From NCBI GenBank assembly GCA_949316235.1, contig OX438749.1, positions 14,710,414 to 14,774,413 on the forward strand: a stretch of 64,000 nucleotides of DNA, read 5' to 3'. A model generated the notes under the pieces. The model made no database searches. It saw only the letters and a list, made by a program, of their open reading frames with translations, and was not told the origin of the DNA. Each line of letters begins with the position of its first letter. Position 1 is the stretch's first letter. Origin of the DNA: Oegoconia quadripuncta (lineage: Eukaryota > Arthropoda > Insecta > Lepidoptera > Autostichidae). This document shows, piece by piece, positions 20,930 to 31,322 of this stretch. A program made the position numbers and the translations under genes.

Positions 20930-21060
20930 AAATTAAAATTTAGAAAACCCCCGAAAGACAATGATATCATCCAAATACACGAAAAACTGTGTTAAAATCT
21001 TAATATCTTCGGAAAGCCTTAACTGATTTCTAATAAAAAATAAACTGTCCCATCGATTAG
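20930..21060 (-). repeat. dispersed repeat E fragment, minus strand
   Basis: TTAGAAAACCCCCGAAAGAC, AATGATATCATCCAAATACA, TGTGTTAAAATCTTAATATC and TTAACTGATTTCT are the reverse complement of the block at 19,530-19,620. A weaker second scrap is at 20,770-20,830. Confidence 0.5.
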
Positions 21061-21147
21061 TATTTAAAATAAAAAAAACCACACTCAAATCGGACCACGC
21101 ATTACTCAATATACTCGTACATCCGGATAAAGTCTGGACTCACACAC

Positions 21148-21177
21148 ACAACGACGTCAAGCACACGACGTCGTTGT
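21148..21177. repeat. perfect 11-base inverted repeat with two GACGTC cores
   Basis: ACAACGACGTC (21148-21158), an 8-base loop, and GACGTCGTTGT (21167-21177). Each arm contains the self-complementary hexamer GACGTC. It could be a protein-binding site or an incidental hairpin; it lies about 150 bases before the mariner. Confidence 0.6.
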
Positions 21178-21324
21178 CCGCCGGAGGTTAAGCTTACCGC
21201 TCGACTTTCATTACTAATCTATCACCAGCTGTGTTGTATTTCAGGAACATATATACCTAAAAGCGTAGACAGATTTGCCATTAAGTTGCCAAAATCTCAA
21301 GTAGCTTACGGAAATTTTAATTGT

Positions 21325-22539
21325 TACCAGGCCACTCAGAAAATTTTGCGAAAAAAAGTTTTTATGAATGAGAGACTGGCCAGTTAAAATCTATTTTAAA
21401 AATATGATTATTTATAAGTAAAAATAGGCACATTCCAATTTCAAATTTTCCCTCCACATTTTTTGCAAGCTAATTTAAATTATCGTGTCTCAGTGAAAAA
21501 TGGATCTGCACCGGGAACATTATCGCGCTATGATTTTATACGATTTCAAGTGCCGCCTGAAACCGGAAGAATCGTACGAAAGACTTCAAATGGCATTCAT
21601 GGATGAAGGCCCTTCTAAGGCAACCGTGTATCGTTGGTATAATGAATTTAGGCGCGGTCGACTAACTTTGGGGGATGAAGAAAGAAGTAGTCGCCCTTCG
21701 ACGGCTGTTACGGAAGAAAACGTGTTAGCAGTGAAAAATTTAATCCAAGACAATAGGCTAGTAACATACCAAGAGATTCAGCACATTGTGCAGATTGGAT
21801 CGGGAAGCCTTCACAAGATTCTGCACGTGCATCTTCGCGTGAGGAGGATAGTTTCACGCTGGGTGCCGCACAACCTCACCGATGCTCAGAAACAGGCCCG
21901 GGTGAATGGTGCCGTGATATGCTTAACAAATTTGAAGCAGGTTCGTCTCGGCGTGTTTATGACATCATTACAGGTGACGAGTCCTGGATATATCAATACG
22001 ATCCAGAAACGAAGCGCCAGTCGACAGTTTGGGTGTTTCAAAACGAAGCAACGCCCACCAAAGTTAAGCGATCTAGAAGCGGGGGGAAAATATTGATCGC
22101 GAGCTTTTTCAATTTGACTGGCTACTTGGTGTCAATTCCTTTACAAAACCAAAGAAGCATCAACGCCGAATGGTATATTAAGAAATGCTTGCCAGAAGTT
22201 TTCTCTGTTGTGAGCAACAAGCGACCAAACACAGGGCTCCGTGGGCTACTGCTCCACCATGACAACGCGCCCGCGCACACCGCGCTCAAAACGAGGGACT
22301 TCCTGGACAGCACGCCGGTCAAACTCCTAGGTCACCCTCCTTACAGCCCGGACCTAGCACCGTGTGACTTCTTTTTATTCCCAAAAAAAATCACCTCAAA
22401 GTGTTTCGAAAATTGGTTCAGACGCATGAAACTTTGTATAGATGCTAGTGGAGAGTACTTTGAAAAGATTTAATAAAAATATATTTGCCCATAGAACAAT
22501 TTTTTTCTGTTTCGCAAAATTTTCTGAGTGTCCCTCGTA
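21325..22539 (+). mobile_element. mariner transposon, internally deleted
   Basis: Ends are TA|CCAGGCCACTCAGAAAATTT…GCGAAA (from 21,327) and, reversed from 22,537, CGAGGGACACTCAGAAAATT…GCGAAA. The inner 20 bases are identical and the outermost differ by an indel and two changes. TA dinucleotides at 21325-21326 and 22538-22539 are the expected target duplication. Length between the TAs is 1,211 bases, slightly below the usual 1.3 kb, because the transposase gene has lost part of its 3' end. Intact ends mean it could still be moved by a helper transposase. Confidence 0.9.
21500..22473 (+). pseudogene. mariner transposase, frameshifted
   Basis: The first frame (21500-) gives MDLHREHYRAMILYDFK, then a helix-turn-helix with ATVYRWYNEFRRGR and the mariner signature WVPHNLT. 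The second frame carries GDESWIYQYDPE, LLHHDNAPAHTAL and YSPDLAPCDFFLFPK. The three aspartates form the D,D34D triad; the 34-residue spacing can be counted. The frames are joined by a one-base loss near 21,907 (GTGAATGG where GTGAATTGG is expected). After FLFPK about 35 residues are missing and the frame resumes at CFENWFRRMKLCIDASGEYF, ending at TAA 22471-22473. A cut-and-paste transposase by family; not functional as it stands. Confidence 0.92.
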
Positions 22540-22896
22540 TATAGGTACTTACCTAGCAGTATATTTGTAGTTATACCAAGCGGAATGAAGTCCTTCAACT
22601 TTCGTGTAGAACTCAAAGAAAGATCGATCGTTTGTATTGAATAGGTTTCAGTTACGCCTGTTTTCTAAACAGTCCTTGAATTTACCTTGTTTTAACAAGA
22701 ACTGCGGGGTGTCTCACCATCCATTATTCATAACAAGTCTATACATACAAATAAAGTGATCGCATGTACTTATCGAATCCCATCGCTGGAGCTGACCTCG
22801 TAATATACCCCTCAAATCGCGGGCCCGTTGGCGATCAACTTTTATTCACAGATCGCTCACCTAGAACACCATCTTATTATTACTGGCTGCTATCAC
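22540..22896. other. no gene recognised
   Basis: Nothing recognisable between the mariner and the SINE-B pair. Confidence 0.4.
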
Positions 22897-23337
22897 TATT
22901 GCTGTTTGGCGGCAGACTTAGATAAGATTCGATTACGATTCGGAGGTCGCGGGTTCGATCCCCAGCGGGGTACATGTTTAAGTACTCGGTTTGGTTGGTA
23001 GTAGGGCATTTTAAATGTCTGCCTGGCTAGCTACCACCATCTTATCTAAATCTGCCGCCAAGCAGCAATGCTAATAGCATTGTTGTGTTCCGATTGTCAG
23101 AGATAAGATAGCCAGTTTCCCAAATATGTTGGGGTTTCCGGGTCAATACGCTTCCACCTTCGACCTCATCTTCACTTAACATCAGGTGAAAAAAAAAAGA
23201 TGGTGTCAGCCAGCCAGGCGAACATGCAAAAATGCCCAACCACCAACCAAACCAATTCCTAAACTAAACATATACTCCGCTGGGAATCGAACTAGCAACT
23301 TTGATTTTGTAAACACTTGTTTTTTATATTGAGTTAC
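22897..23337 (-). mobile_element. older SINE-B, split by a second SINE-B
   Basis: Left piece 22897-22928 reads TTGCTGTTTGGCGGCAGACT+TAGATAAGAT. Right piece 23200-23337 reads TGTCAGCCAGCCAGGCGAAC, CCCAACCACCAACCAAACCA, CTCCGCTGGGAATCGAACTA. Put together these give the SINE-B order in minus sense (GGCGGCAGATTTAGATAAGA|TGGTGGTAGCTAGCCAGGCG). The plus-strand copy 22929-23199 sits exactly at the AAGAT|GGTG position. This older copy is more diverged than the insert. Confidence 0.75.
22929..23199 (+). mobile_element. SINE-B inserted into an older SINE-B
   Basis: From TACGATTCGGAGGTCGCGGG and TTCGATCCCCAGCGGGGTAC through TACCACCATCTTATCTAAAT, AGCATTGTTGTGTTCCGATT, to CTTAACATCAGGTG and an A10 tail. 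Head upstream of GATTACG is missing. AAGAT or AGAT occurs on both sides (…TAAGAT|…AAAAGAT|GGTG) and may be the target duplication. Opposite in strand to its host SINE. Confidence 0.8.
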
Positions 23338-24054
23338 GAAGTCGGTTAGAATCTATAGATGGTCTAGAATTTATTTTTTAGACATGTAGGTTTTTCTTCA
23401 AGGAAAACGGCAATTCCTTCGTACTTGAATTTACGAATACATGTATGTGTATAAGTCAATAGCATAACCCAGACTTGAACCTCACGGTTCACGATTTGAT
23501 GTCGCACCAACCTCCAATAAGACTACTTTGGTACACATCCCTCAGTGGTCGTTAAATTGTCGCTGGCGACGAAATACTTATGTTAAACGAAGTATATACG
23601 CACAAAATAGTTCAACAAAAATCAAATATGGAAAGACGAGATAAAAACGGCTAAGCAATATCCCAGCTACAAGTCTCACGAAGCGAAACCTCGGTAAATT
23701 AACGCTGGAACAAGAACTATTCACCCGACTTACGAAGAGTTCTCCGTAAACAAACGAACTGCTACAATACAACTTCGGCAAGGAATCGGATGACTTCTAC
23801 TCGGAATGAGTTTGTAATTACATAAGTAGCTCTCTGTCATGAAGACAGCGTTGTAACACAAAAGTTTGCCACTTCAATTGAAGGGTTGTTGTGTTATTGT
23901 GAACAGGGGTTATACAAGTGTTAAGTAGGTAGTGGAAGGTAGGGGAGGGTGAAAGGGGGGACCTTTTCAAAAAGTAGTATGAATTTAGAGTAACTGACAA
24001 TAACAGGCTTAACAAAAAAAATTACAATTAATACAAGAATAGATTGTAAAGATT
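23338..24054. other. no gene recognised
   Basis: Minus frames at 23,578-24,015 have no recognisable domain. A G-rich patch (GGTAGGGGAGGGTGAAAGGG) lies at about 23,938. Confidence 0.4.
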
Positions 24055-24155
24055 CGCCTGGTCAGTTACCAGCACTTCAGATAAGACTAACTTTAAGCAG
24101 CAGTATTAAAACAGCATTTTTGTACCTTGCTGTTTGAGATGAGATCCCTTCAAGA
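24055..24155 (+). mobile_element. SINE-B relic, strongly diverged
   Basis: CGCCTGGTCAGTTACCAGCA, then CAGATAAGACTAACTTTAAG, GCAGCAGTATTAAAACAGCA and GCTGTTTGAGATGAGAT follow the order of SINE-B (CGCCTGGCTAGCTACCACCA … TTATCTAA … GCAGCAATGTTAATAGCA … GAGATAAGAT). Many changes suggest an old copy. Confidence 0.4.
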
Positions 24156-24177
24156 AGATGAGGATTGAATTAAGAAG

Positions 24178-24195
24178 CAAATCTAGCTAGATTTG
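24178..24195. repeat. 18-base perfect palindrome
   Basis: CAAATCTAGCTAGATTTG equals its own reverse complement. No repeat partner or gene is adjacent. Confidence 0.7.
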
Positions 24196-24639
24196 ATTAA
24201 AGTTGCCACTAATCTCAATATTACTCGTATAATACAAAACTTGCTTGATTGCTTGTTTCTTATAAGGTCAAGGAACTTGTAGTTTCTACGGAGATGCGTA
24301 TAGTGGTACTGGATGAGATATATTTGCTTATACCTTAACGCGTAATTATGTGATATTCATTACATGTATACTCGGAGGTATAATGCAGAGGGCTTTAGCG
24401 ATATCCGAGTGACATGCGAATTTACTTTTGTTCTCGAGTTCTGTTTTTCCAAAATCATTTCGATAAATTTTATATTGTAAGATAGAAGATAATTATTAAT
24501 TATAGTATTAAGTTTGCAGAAGGTGATCAGGGGCAAAAGGCAAAGTGGTCGTTTTGTATCTGTAATTCAGACTACAATTGATATTTTATTTTCTTTGTAA
24601 ATTTCAACGTTACCTTATTAAGCCCTACAAAGTGGATAA

Positions 24640-25110
24640 TTCAAAATTAGCATGGTTCGTATGATCTGTGCGACCCTCGAAGTTGTTGAAGAAAACGTCT
24701 ACCTCGGGCTGACCATGCAATTCGGTTGGAAGTCATTTGCAGCATTTGAAAACAAGCGCCATTCATTATCTTCTAGCCGGCGCTGGTGTCATTAATCAGA
24801 TCTGAAGTGCGGATAGTTCGTATTTTCAATTTGCTCAGTAAACAGATCGTTACAACAAGAGTTGCTATCATAGCTCAAATATTTGTTAAGCTAACCCTGA
24901 TAATGGCCACATTTATTTCAGAACCATTTGGGAAAACAGGTTTTCGTGTGGAAATTACGTCTCGGTAAACGTACTTATGGGCCGTCTAGATGGTATGATG
25001 ATCTGTGAAAGACGGTTGGCAGACACTGGAAACAGGATCGAAGAACGGTTTCAGTGGCAGGTCATGGGACATATATAATCTCCCAGCAGTGGATTTGATG
25101 ATCGTGTGAT
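24640..25110 (+). pseudogene. RTE-type LINE relic
   Basis: Early part: VEENVYLGLTMQFGWKSF, matching the RTE motif VEEYVYLGQ..QLG.SNF. Late part from 24,976: text that in the expected frame approximates R…RWYDDL, W..DR, QW and ends with CAGCAGTGG then GATGATCGTG, matching the RTE C-terminus and its tail. The section between is riddled with stops and has lost the polymerase part after YLG. Frames at 24,786-24,968 within it are not genes. Confidence 0.7.
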
Positions 25111-26239
25111 GTTGAAAGGAATTCTTACAAAATCCAAATTATGTTTTCTGTAATTTCAATAACACCGGGAGAAAATCGACTGCGATCTTAATAGACGTAA
25201 AGTAGTTGTGAAAGTAATTATGAAATATATATGTCATAGGCAGTTGGTTAAATTAGCCATCCCAGGCATGCCTAAGTGTTTGTTTTGTGAATCTAAATTT
25301 AGCACAAAATCTATTTTTGAAAGAATTCAAGAATCATCTCAACTTTACGTAATTAGGGAATATTTCTACTCTTTGTGTGTTAGCTCGAAATTTGAAATCA
25401 AAAGCAGGTCATTCACAATTTATTTTCAAATCTTGTCGTTATCTGCGCTCCGTATCCCGAATCCCTTCTTCCTAACGGTATTCTTCTTTATACCTTACAT
25501 TCCTTTTTCAATTTCCTCTACCTATATTATACCAATATTAGTCTAAAACTATGTAAAGGAAAATGGAAGATATGGGTCGGGTCCTTTTCGCCGACAGCCA
25601 CCACACTGTCTTACCTCGAGCACCTAATATTATAATCTAATACCTAACGTCTTTGTCCGTTGTTTTTGTTACATCCAACGCGAACCTTTAGAAGATCGGA
25701 GGAGGGATATAGGTTAAGTTTCCACACGAACGGGTCGCGGTATAATCATAAAAGCTAGTACGTAATATCTTTAAATAAAACTTTGCAACGTCCTGGCGAC
25801 GCGTCCGTATATGTGAACGTCCTAAAATATAAGATGGCTGATCCGAACATCGTCTTCGTCGCTGCAAATGATTGCGATCTTCACGTGAACAGACTCTAGA
25901 TCAGTTTCAATTTATTTCGAGACGTGACTTAGTTTTGCACTGAACTCGCTCTTTACCATTTACATATTGATATTATTACTGCATGTAAAATGCTGGCGGG
26001 TTTTCCGTATCTCCACGTAATGTGGGTGAACGAAGTAGGACTGGAAATATTATTTTAATGTAGTATTTACCTTATAATTATTAAATATTTTTTTCTGAAT
26101 TCTTTGAACGTAATTATATGTGGTGTAAGTATACACTGAGTATTGTTTTTATGAGATGCTTACAACTTAAACATGAGTAATATATAAAAAAAACAATTTT
26201 TCCTTTTTTGGATCTTACATTTAAAAAAAATATATAAAC
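25111..26239. other. no gene recognised
   Basis: A 112-codon plus frame (25208-25546) has a hydrophobic C-terminal half but no family I know and an A/T-driven composition; I regard it as chance. CGAACGGGTCGCGG … AAAGCTAG|T at 25,728-25,757 could be a decayed Helitron or LINE end. Confidence 0.4.
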
Positions 26240-26320
26240 AATTTAGGCTATCTTATCACTAAAAGACAACTACGGATATGGGAAATTTGCAGATAAAAAA
26301 ACAGGTATAGGGTGCACGAT
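26240..26320 (-). mobile_element. LINE 3' UTR fragment (pair with 48,800)
   Basis: CTTATCACTAAAAGACAACT, TATGGGAAATTTGCAGATAA and AAACAGG recur as AGACAACGCACATCTATGGG+AAATTTGTAGAT and AAACAGG at 48,806-48,850, next to a clear minus-strand LINE tail. Confidence 0.4.
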
Positions 26321-28867
26321 ATAGCTATAGTAATAATTACAGGTAAGTATATATAAGTGTTAACATACTTAAATACACCTACATATATAAAAATAAAAAA
26401 TTATTAATAAATAATATTTCAATACTAATAAATCCAAAGTATATTCAAGCGTCCATTCTAAATGAATAATTTTGTTCAATTGTATCACCCCAGTGGTAAT
26501 TAATGATTTTACGCTTTTTTGTTGAAACATAGGTAAGTATAGTTATACCTACACGTGTTTCGGTACCTACGTAAACGTACTTTAGACCTTAGACCCGCCG
26601 TGAATATTTTGTTCACCAACAATTTTCCAATTGACCGCTCAATTAGATTTTAAATAGAGGTCTAATTTAACGCTAGAAGACTATCCCTGCTTAAGTACTC
26701 AACAGTGGCAGGTAAATCTCTTCCAACCTACTTTCGGGAATAAAAGGATTTCTGTTAAAATGGCCCTTTTATCTTGAAAATGAGTGATATCCAACAGATG
26801 TCTTCGCTTAGGCCTGAAATGAAAATTATTACGTAATAAGTCCAGAATGAATAGACACTTTTGGGGCGACAAAGCCCCCGCGAGCCTTATATAGCCTATA
26901 AGCCTAATTGCCTGGTATAAAAAGCATTGAATGATAATTACATGAGCAAGGTTTTCCTACGGTTGAAACCATAATGGAAGTAATTAAGTAAGCCACTATT
27001 GCTAACACGTTTCCTTATAAAAATACTGTACAAAGCCATGCAAAACCCGAAAGGTAACAGGAAAAGTATAACACTTGTAAATTTTAGGAGTAAAATTGTA
27101 AATTAAAGGGGGTCCAGACATGGGTAAGTAAATTTAGTAGACCTACGGGAGATAGCAGTAGTTTTTTGTCAAGTTGGAACTTCAAACCCGCTGTCTTGAG
27201 GCTCTGATGCTACATGCAAAATTTTGGTGCACCAGTCAGTGCTGTATGTTTCGAGCAATCGTCGAAGAGAGCAGAATATAACTTATATCTGAAATTCGCA
27301 ACCCCTTGGATAAGGTCGCAGAATACGAATGACTAAATCTAGTCCAGTTTAACTCCTCAAAGAACGAATGCACGTGTACTGCTATAAAATCCCCAGTCGT
27401 AATAGCGCGTCGGTTTGAGGATACTCCTATTAATATCTCCAAGAATAATCGAATGCTCGAAATCCACATATCAAATGAAATTTACTTCCGCGAGCGTCAT
27501 GTGGAGTATTACTTCCATCTTTGGACTGGTGCAGCTCAATACCAGCTTCTATCTAATTATGATATCTAATTAATGACGAAACTTGGCAATATTTTATTTG
27601 TTATTTTGTGGGCATTTGTTATTTGCCTATATACCTAATAGTGACTTTGTCCACGTAGTCTACTGGGCTCTGTCGATGTCGTCGGCGCTTTTGTGTACTG
27701 AACCCGGATCGGGCTCTCGGGTGGCATTCTGTCACACGCACAGGCTGCAAAACTACTTAATTTATTTTTCTTTACATATAGGATTTAATATAATTGCAGT
27801 ATTCTCTGTTGTGACGATGGATGGTACTTAGTAATATAAATATTTATTGCCTGTCATAATAAAATTGTTAAAAATGAAACGTGTTTTGTATTGTACGAAA
27901 TTATAGGCCAATAACATTTTCTCTCAACCCTAAAGTCATATAAATTCATAGTATGCGAGGCTTCCGCCGACCCTGGATAGTACGATAAAACGAGAAGCGA
28001 TGGCCCATTCTCGTGAGTCGTGGCCCCTTCATAAATCTACATCGCAACCATAGAGCACCCTTAGATGTAACCAACAACGGATGTGCCCGAGTAATGCGAG
28101 TGATCCATCTTGCTGCGACGCTGACCTGAGTAATTGTTAGTTGTTTAAAAACTTTCTTCGATATATTATTTGGTTATAATAATTAAAAATTGACAGACAG
28201 CGAAATGAAAGCAAAAGCACAGAATTAATATAGTACTAGCGTAGCAAAGGTCAAAAGCAAAAATAGCTTTATTTTGTACGTACTTTTTTAAATTTTTAAA
28301 TTACTGCTTGTTTAAAAGGCAATTTTCCCCTGAGAAGAACAAGCAAGAAAGTTGAAGGGTTGCTATTTTAAAAACAGGTTTACAAAAAGGCAAAATTAAA
28401 ATAAAATTTCATTATTGATTATGCTTGCATAGCATAGCATAGCTTGGCATGCGAAAAGCTAGTTATGTGCAAGGACGATTGTCATCTAAATGGTCTGATA
28501 TTTTATAATTATGTTTTTTTGTAAGTTTCTGTTTTATAGTATCTTTAAATTTGTTGAAAGGAAGATTTTGTATGTTACTGCTGGATATATAGAAAGATAT
28601 TTTTTCTTAAAACATCAGTAAAATGTGATGTCGATAGCTAAGTCTAAGTGCTTTTAGCAAACAGGTACCATAATTACTAATCTGTTGAGTAGATACTCCG
28701 GTTCCGAAGTTATACTTCAGAGCAATAAAATGAACCCTTGCAATGAAAATGAGTCTGGAATACAGGAGGCCATAAATTTGTCACTTTTAATCGATCCATT
28801 TGTCTGACTGCTTTCTATTATTCGCTTTAGCTACCTCTCTAATACCCTCACTACAATTTGGCACAGT
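26321..28867. other. long stretch without recognisable elements
   Basis: AT-rich, no SINE, LINE or domain found. GCATAGCATAGCATAGC at 28,425-28,441 is a short CATAG repeat. The plus frame 27583-27831 (82 codons) starts with a hydrophobic stretch but has no support as a gene. This is one of the emptiest parts of the window. Confidence 0.45.
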
Positions 28868-28980
28868 CTGTGGGATATAAAAAAGCAAGGGGGCGGGCTT
28901 CATTCAGCATCCTTTCCCTTTAGAATTGGCCTTAAGGCTCTGCATTTCATTGGCTATGTTCGTATTTCGAGGAATGCGGA
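28868..28980 (+). repeat. dispersed repeat H, copy 1
   Basis: CAGTCTGTGGGATATAAAAA, GCGGGCTTCATTCAGCATCC, TTTCCCTTTAG, then GCATTTCATTGGC and CGAGGAATGCGGA. The copy at 44,097-44,225 has the same order: CAGTCCGTGGTATATACAAA, CGAGCTTCACTGGACCTCC, GCATTTCATTGGCATC, GAGGGAGGAATGGGA. Family unknown. Confidence 0.5.
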
Positions 28981-30000
28981 AAACCTTTTTTTTCCCCTTT
29001 TATACGAATGCTCCAAGAAGGTGGATAATGTTTCTCGGGTATGCATATAGGTAGATATGAAATTTATATGACTTGACTAATTTTGAAGTGCAAGGTGGTA
29101 CTTTCATCTTGATTCCCAAAGTGTATATAGGATACTTTTTATCAAAAAAAAATCTTTAATTGGCGTTCGAAAAATATAAAATGGCGTCTTTCCAGCGCAT
29201 GGTTTGACGGATTTTGAGTTGCAGTAGGAGTATTTTTAGTTTTCATATTAGAAATACAATTTTTTTTTGGTTTCCAAACATTTGTCTTTGCTTTTTATAT
29301 ACTTTATTTAAAAAAAAACTTACCTAAAATGTTCAAAGACAATTTCTTTATATTGTCTTGAATTATAAGAGAGTAACGAAGTTACTCCACTGTTTGGGCA
29401 CAACGTCTCCAACTCAAGGAGTTCATTTACTCCACTTTTATATGGATGTATCCACTCGCACGTTTCCGTCGATAGAATAAGTAATAAGATGTCGAGAGTA
29501 TATTGGACTTGTATCGACTATGTGAAATAAGACATCCAAAAGTGTTTACTTACCTGACGGGCTGTATGTATAACAAGTATACTTTCTTGGAACGGAAGCT
29601 ACAATGGCAGTTGCCAACTCAATTTCCAATGTTAGTTCCACTCTTTGGGTAAACAAACTTTGTTGTTTCATATTATTGCTAGTTATAGGACCTATTTAGG
29701 TACATTATTTAGAATTTATGATTTGATTTATGTTGATTGATTAGTTGAAAACAATAGAGTATTCAGTGTTAGTAATTGGAACGTGAGAATGTTTGACCTA
29801 GTCTGTGTTAAGGTCGAAATTGATTTGATAAATGTGAAACTAATTAAAATTCCTCTCTTGTTTCAGGTATGTGATCACTAAGTACAAGGGTAATATATTC
29901 TTAGATAATGTAAGAGCACTATACTTAAGTAAGGGTAAATTCTCCGAACTATTTCTTCTATTACCATTAACTTAAATTCTAATTATGTACATACATAATA
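28981..30000. other. no gene recognised
   Basis: Nothing recognisable. The segment 29,355-29,440 repeats the words GTTACTCCACT and TTTACTCCACT but is not an array. Confidence 0.4.
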
Positions 30001-30166
30001 ACGAGCGACTGGTGTAGTGGACAGTGACCCTGTCTGTAAAACCAATAGTTGCGGGTTAGAATCCTGCGAGGGGTAAATGTACGAATACGAACATTTTTAT
30101 TCCAGAGTCATGGATGTTTAATGTATAGTTTTATCCGTTCCTAGTAACCATAGTACAAGCTTTAAC
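30001..30166 (+). mobile_element. SINE-C copy
   Basis: Head ACGAGCGACTGGTGTAGTGG (box A), CAGTGACCCTGTCTGTAAAA, GTTGCGGGTTAGAATCCTGC (box B with one change). Body GTAAATGTACGAATACGAAC, GAGTCATGGATGTTTA and a shortened 3' part AACCATAGTACAAGCTTT. A SINE-B starts directly at its end. Confidence 0.75.
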
Positions 30167-30447
30167 CGCCTCCGTGGCTCAAAGTAAACAAAATAGGGTT
30201 GGTGCTAGGACATTTTAAAATGTCCGCCTGGCTAGCTACCACCATCTTATCTAAGTCTGCCGCCAAACAGCAAAGTTAATAGCATTGTTGTGTTTCGGTT
30301 GTCAGAGATATAAGACATCCAGTTCTACATATTGGATGGGGTTCCCGGTTCAGTAGTACGGTTCCACCTTCGGCCTCAGCTGCACTTAACATCAGGTGTG
30401 ATTGTGGTCAAGTGCTAACTAAAATTCTGTTCTGCATAAAAATAAGA
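30167..30447 (+). mobile_element. SINE-B with deleted box B region
   Basis: The 5' end AACCGCCTCCGTGGCTCAAA is intact, but after AAATAGGGTT the text jumps to GGTGCTAGGACATTTTAAAA. The piece from TACGAATCGG through the box B to GGTTTGGTT is gone, probably by pairing of two GGTT motifs. The rest is complete to CAGGTGTGATTGTGGTCAAG and an A-rich tail. Confidence 0.8.
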
Positions 30448-31184
30448 TGATTTAAGTGTCCCAAATAATAATGGTAATAAATAAACAAATAAAAAAATTA
30501 TATAGGCCTTTAGATAAGTTCTTGTGTAAATAAAACTTGTATGAGTACTGACCGTTGAATATTTCAATCACTACGGCGATTTAGGCGGAAACTTGAATTA
30601 GGAAAAAGGATCGAAAATCCAGCGGAGTGAAAAACAGATGCTTGCATTTCTGAGCGGAATGAATATTTTATGTATCATTTCACAGTCCCGGGAATTCATC
30701 TCCACTTGAAAGATTTATATCTGCGAAATCTCGAGTTTACGGCCACCGTGCGCTTTTAAATGTCCCGATATTTCCAACAAAATATGTTGCAATTTTTTCA
30801 AGAGTGCACTACGTATTTGCCACGAGGAATTCAGATTCAGTATTCGTGTGATGTGAATACCTAACGAAATGTGGTTCCATTTTCACGATGAACGTAGTTC
30901 TTAGTTTGCTAAAGTTTCTGCGACACTTTAAGCAATTTTTGGTACAACATTTGTCATCCCAACTAATACTAACTTTTTAGTGTTTTTTATCCATTCTTTA
31001 CATCGAAAAGGAACAATGAAGTTATGTGATATTTATAATGGAGATTCTCACTTGGCAACTAAAATTCCATTTTGAAAACTTTATGTTGTTTACTTTAAGC
31101 TGTGGAGGCAGGTAAGTTTGAGATAATCAATAAACTAAAATGCAAATATAATAAATTTTCGTACATTTACACCAATCATCTAGT
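30448..31184. other. no gene recognised
   Basis: Nothing recognisable. Confidence 0.4.
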
Positions 31185-31322
31185 CCCAAGCTACGAGTAA
31201 GTAGAGCTTGTATTATAGATACTAGATAGCACTAGATAGGCGGATAAACATACGTAAATATTTATATAAACACTCATGACCCGGGAATAAATGTTCGTAT
31301 TCATCACACAAACATTAACCTT
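31185..31322 (-). mobile_element. SINE-C body, headless
   Basis: Plus text AGAGCTTGTATTATAGATAC, TATAAACACTCATGACCCGG, GAATAAATGTTCGTATTCAT and CACACAAACATTAACC is the reverse of the SINE-C body. The tRNA-like head is missing at the right edge. Confidence 0.6.

Noticed and set aside
25208..25546. 112-codon plus-strand frame with a hydrophobic C-terminus
   Set aside because: No recognisable family; Ile/Phe/Ser-rich content is what T-rich DNA gives by chance.
25728..25757. Second Helitron 3' end (GAACGGGTCGCGG … AAAGCTAG)
   Set aside because: Hairpin and GC-rich stem are not convincing and the left end is not found; kept only as a remark.
28425..28441. CATAG tandem repeat as a minisatellite
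   Set aside because: Only about three units; too short to be meaningful.
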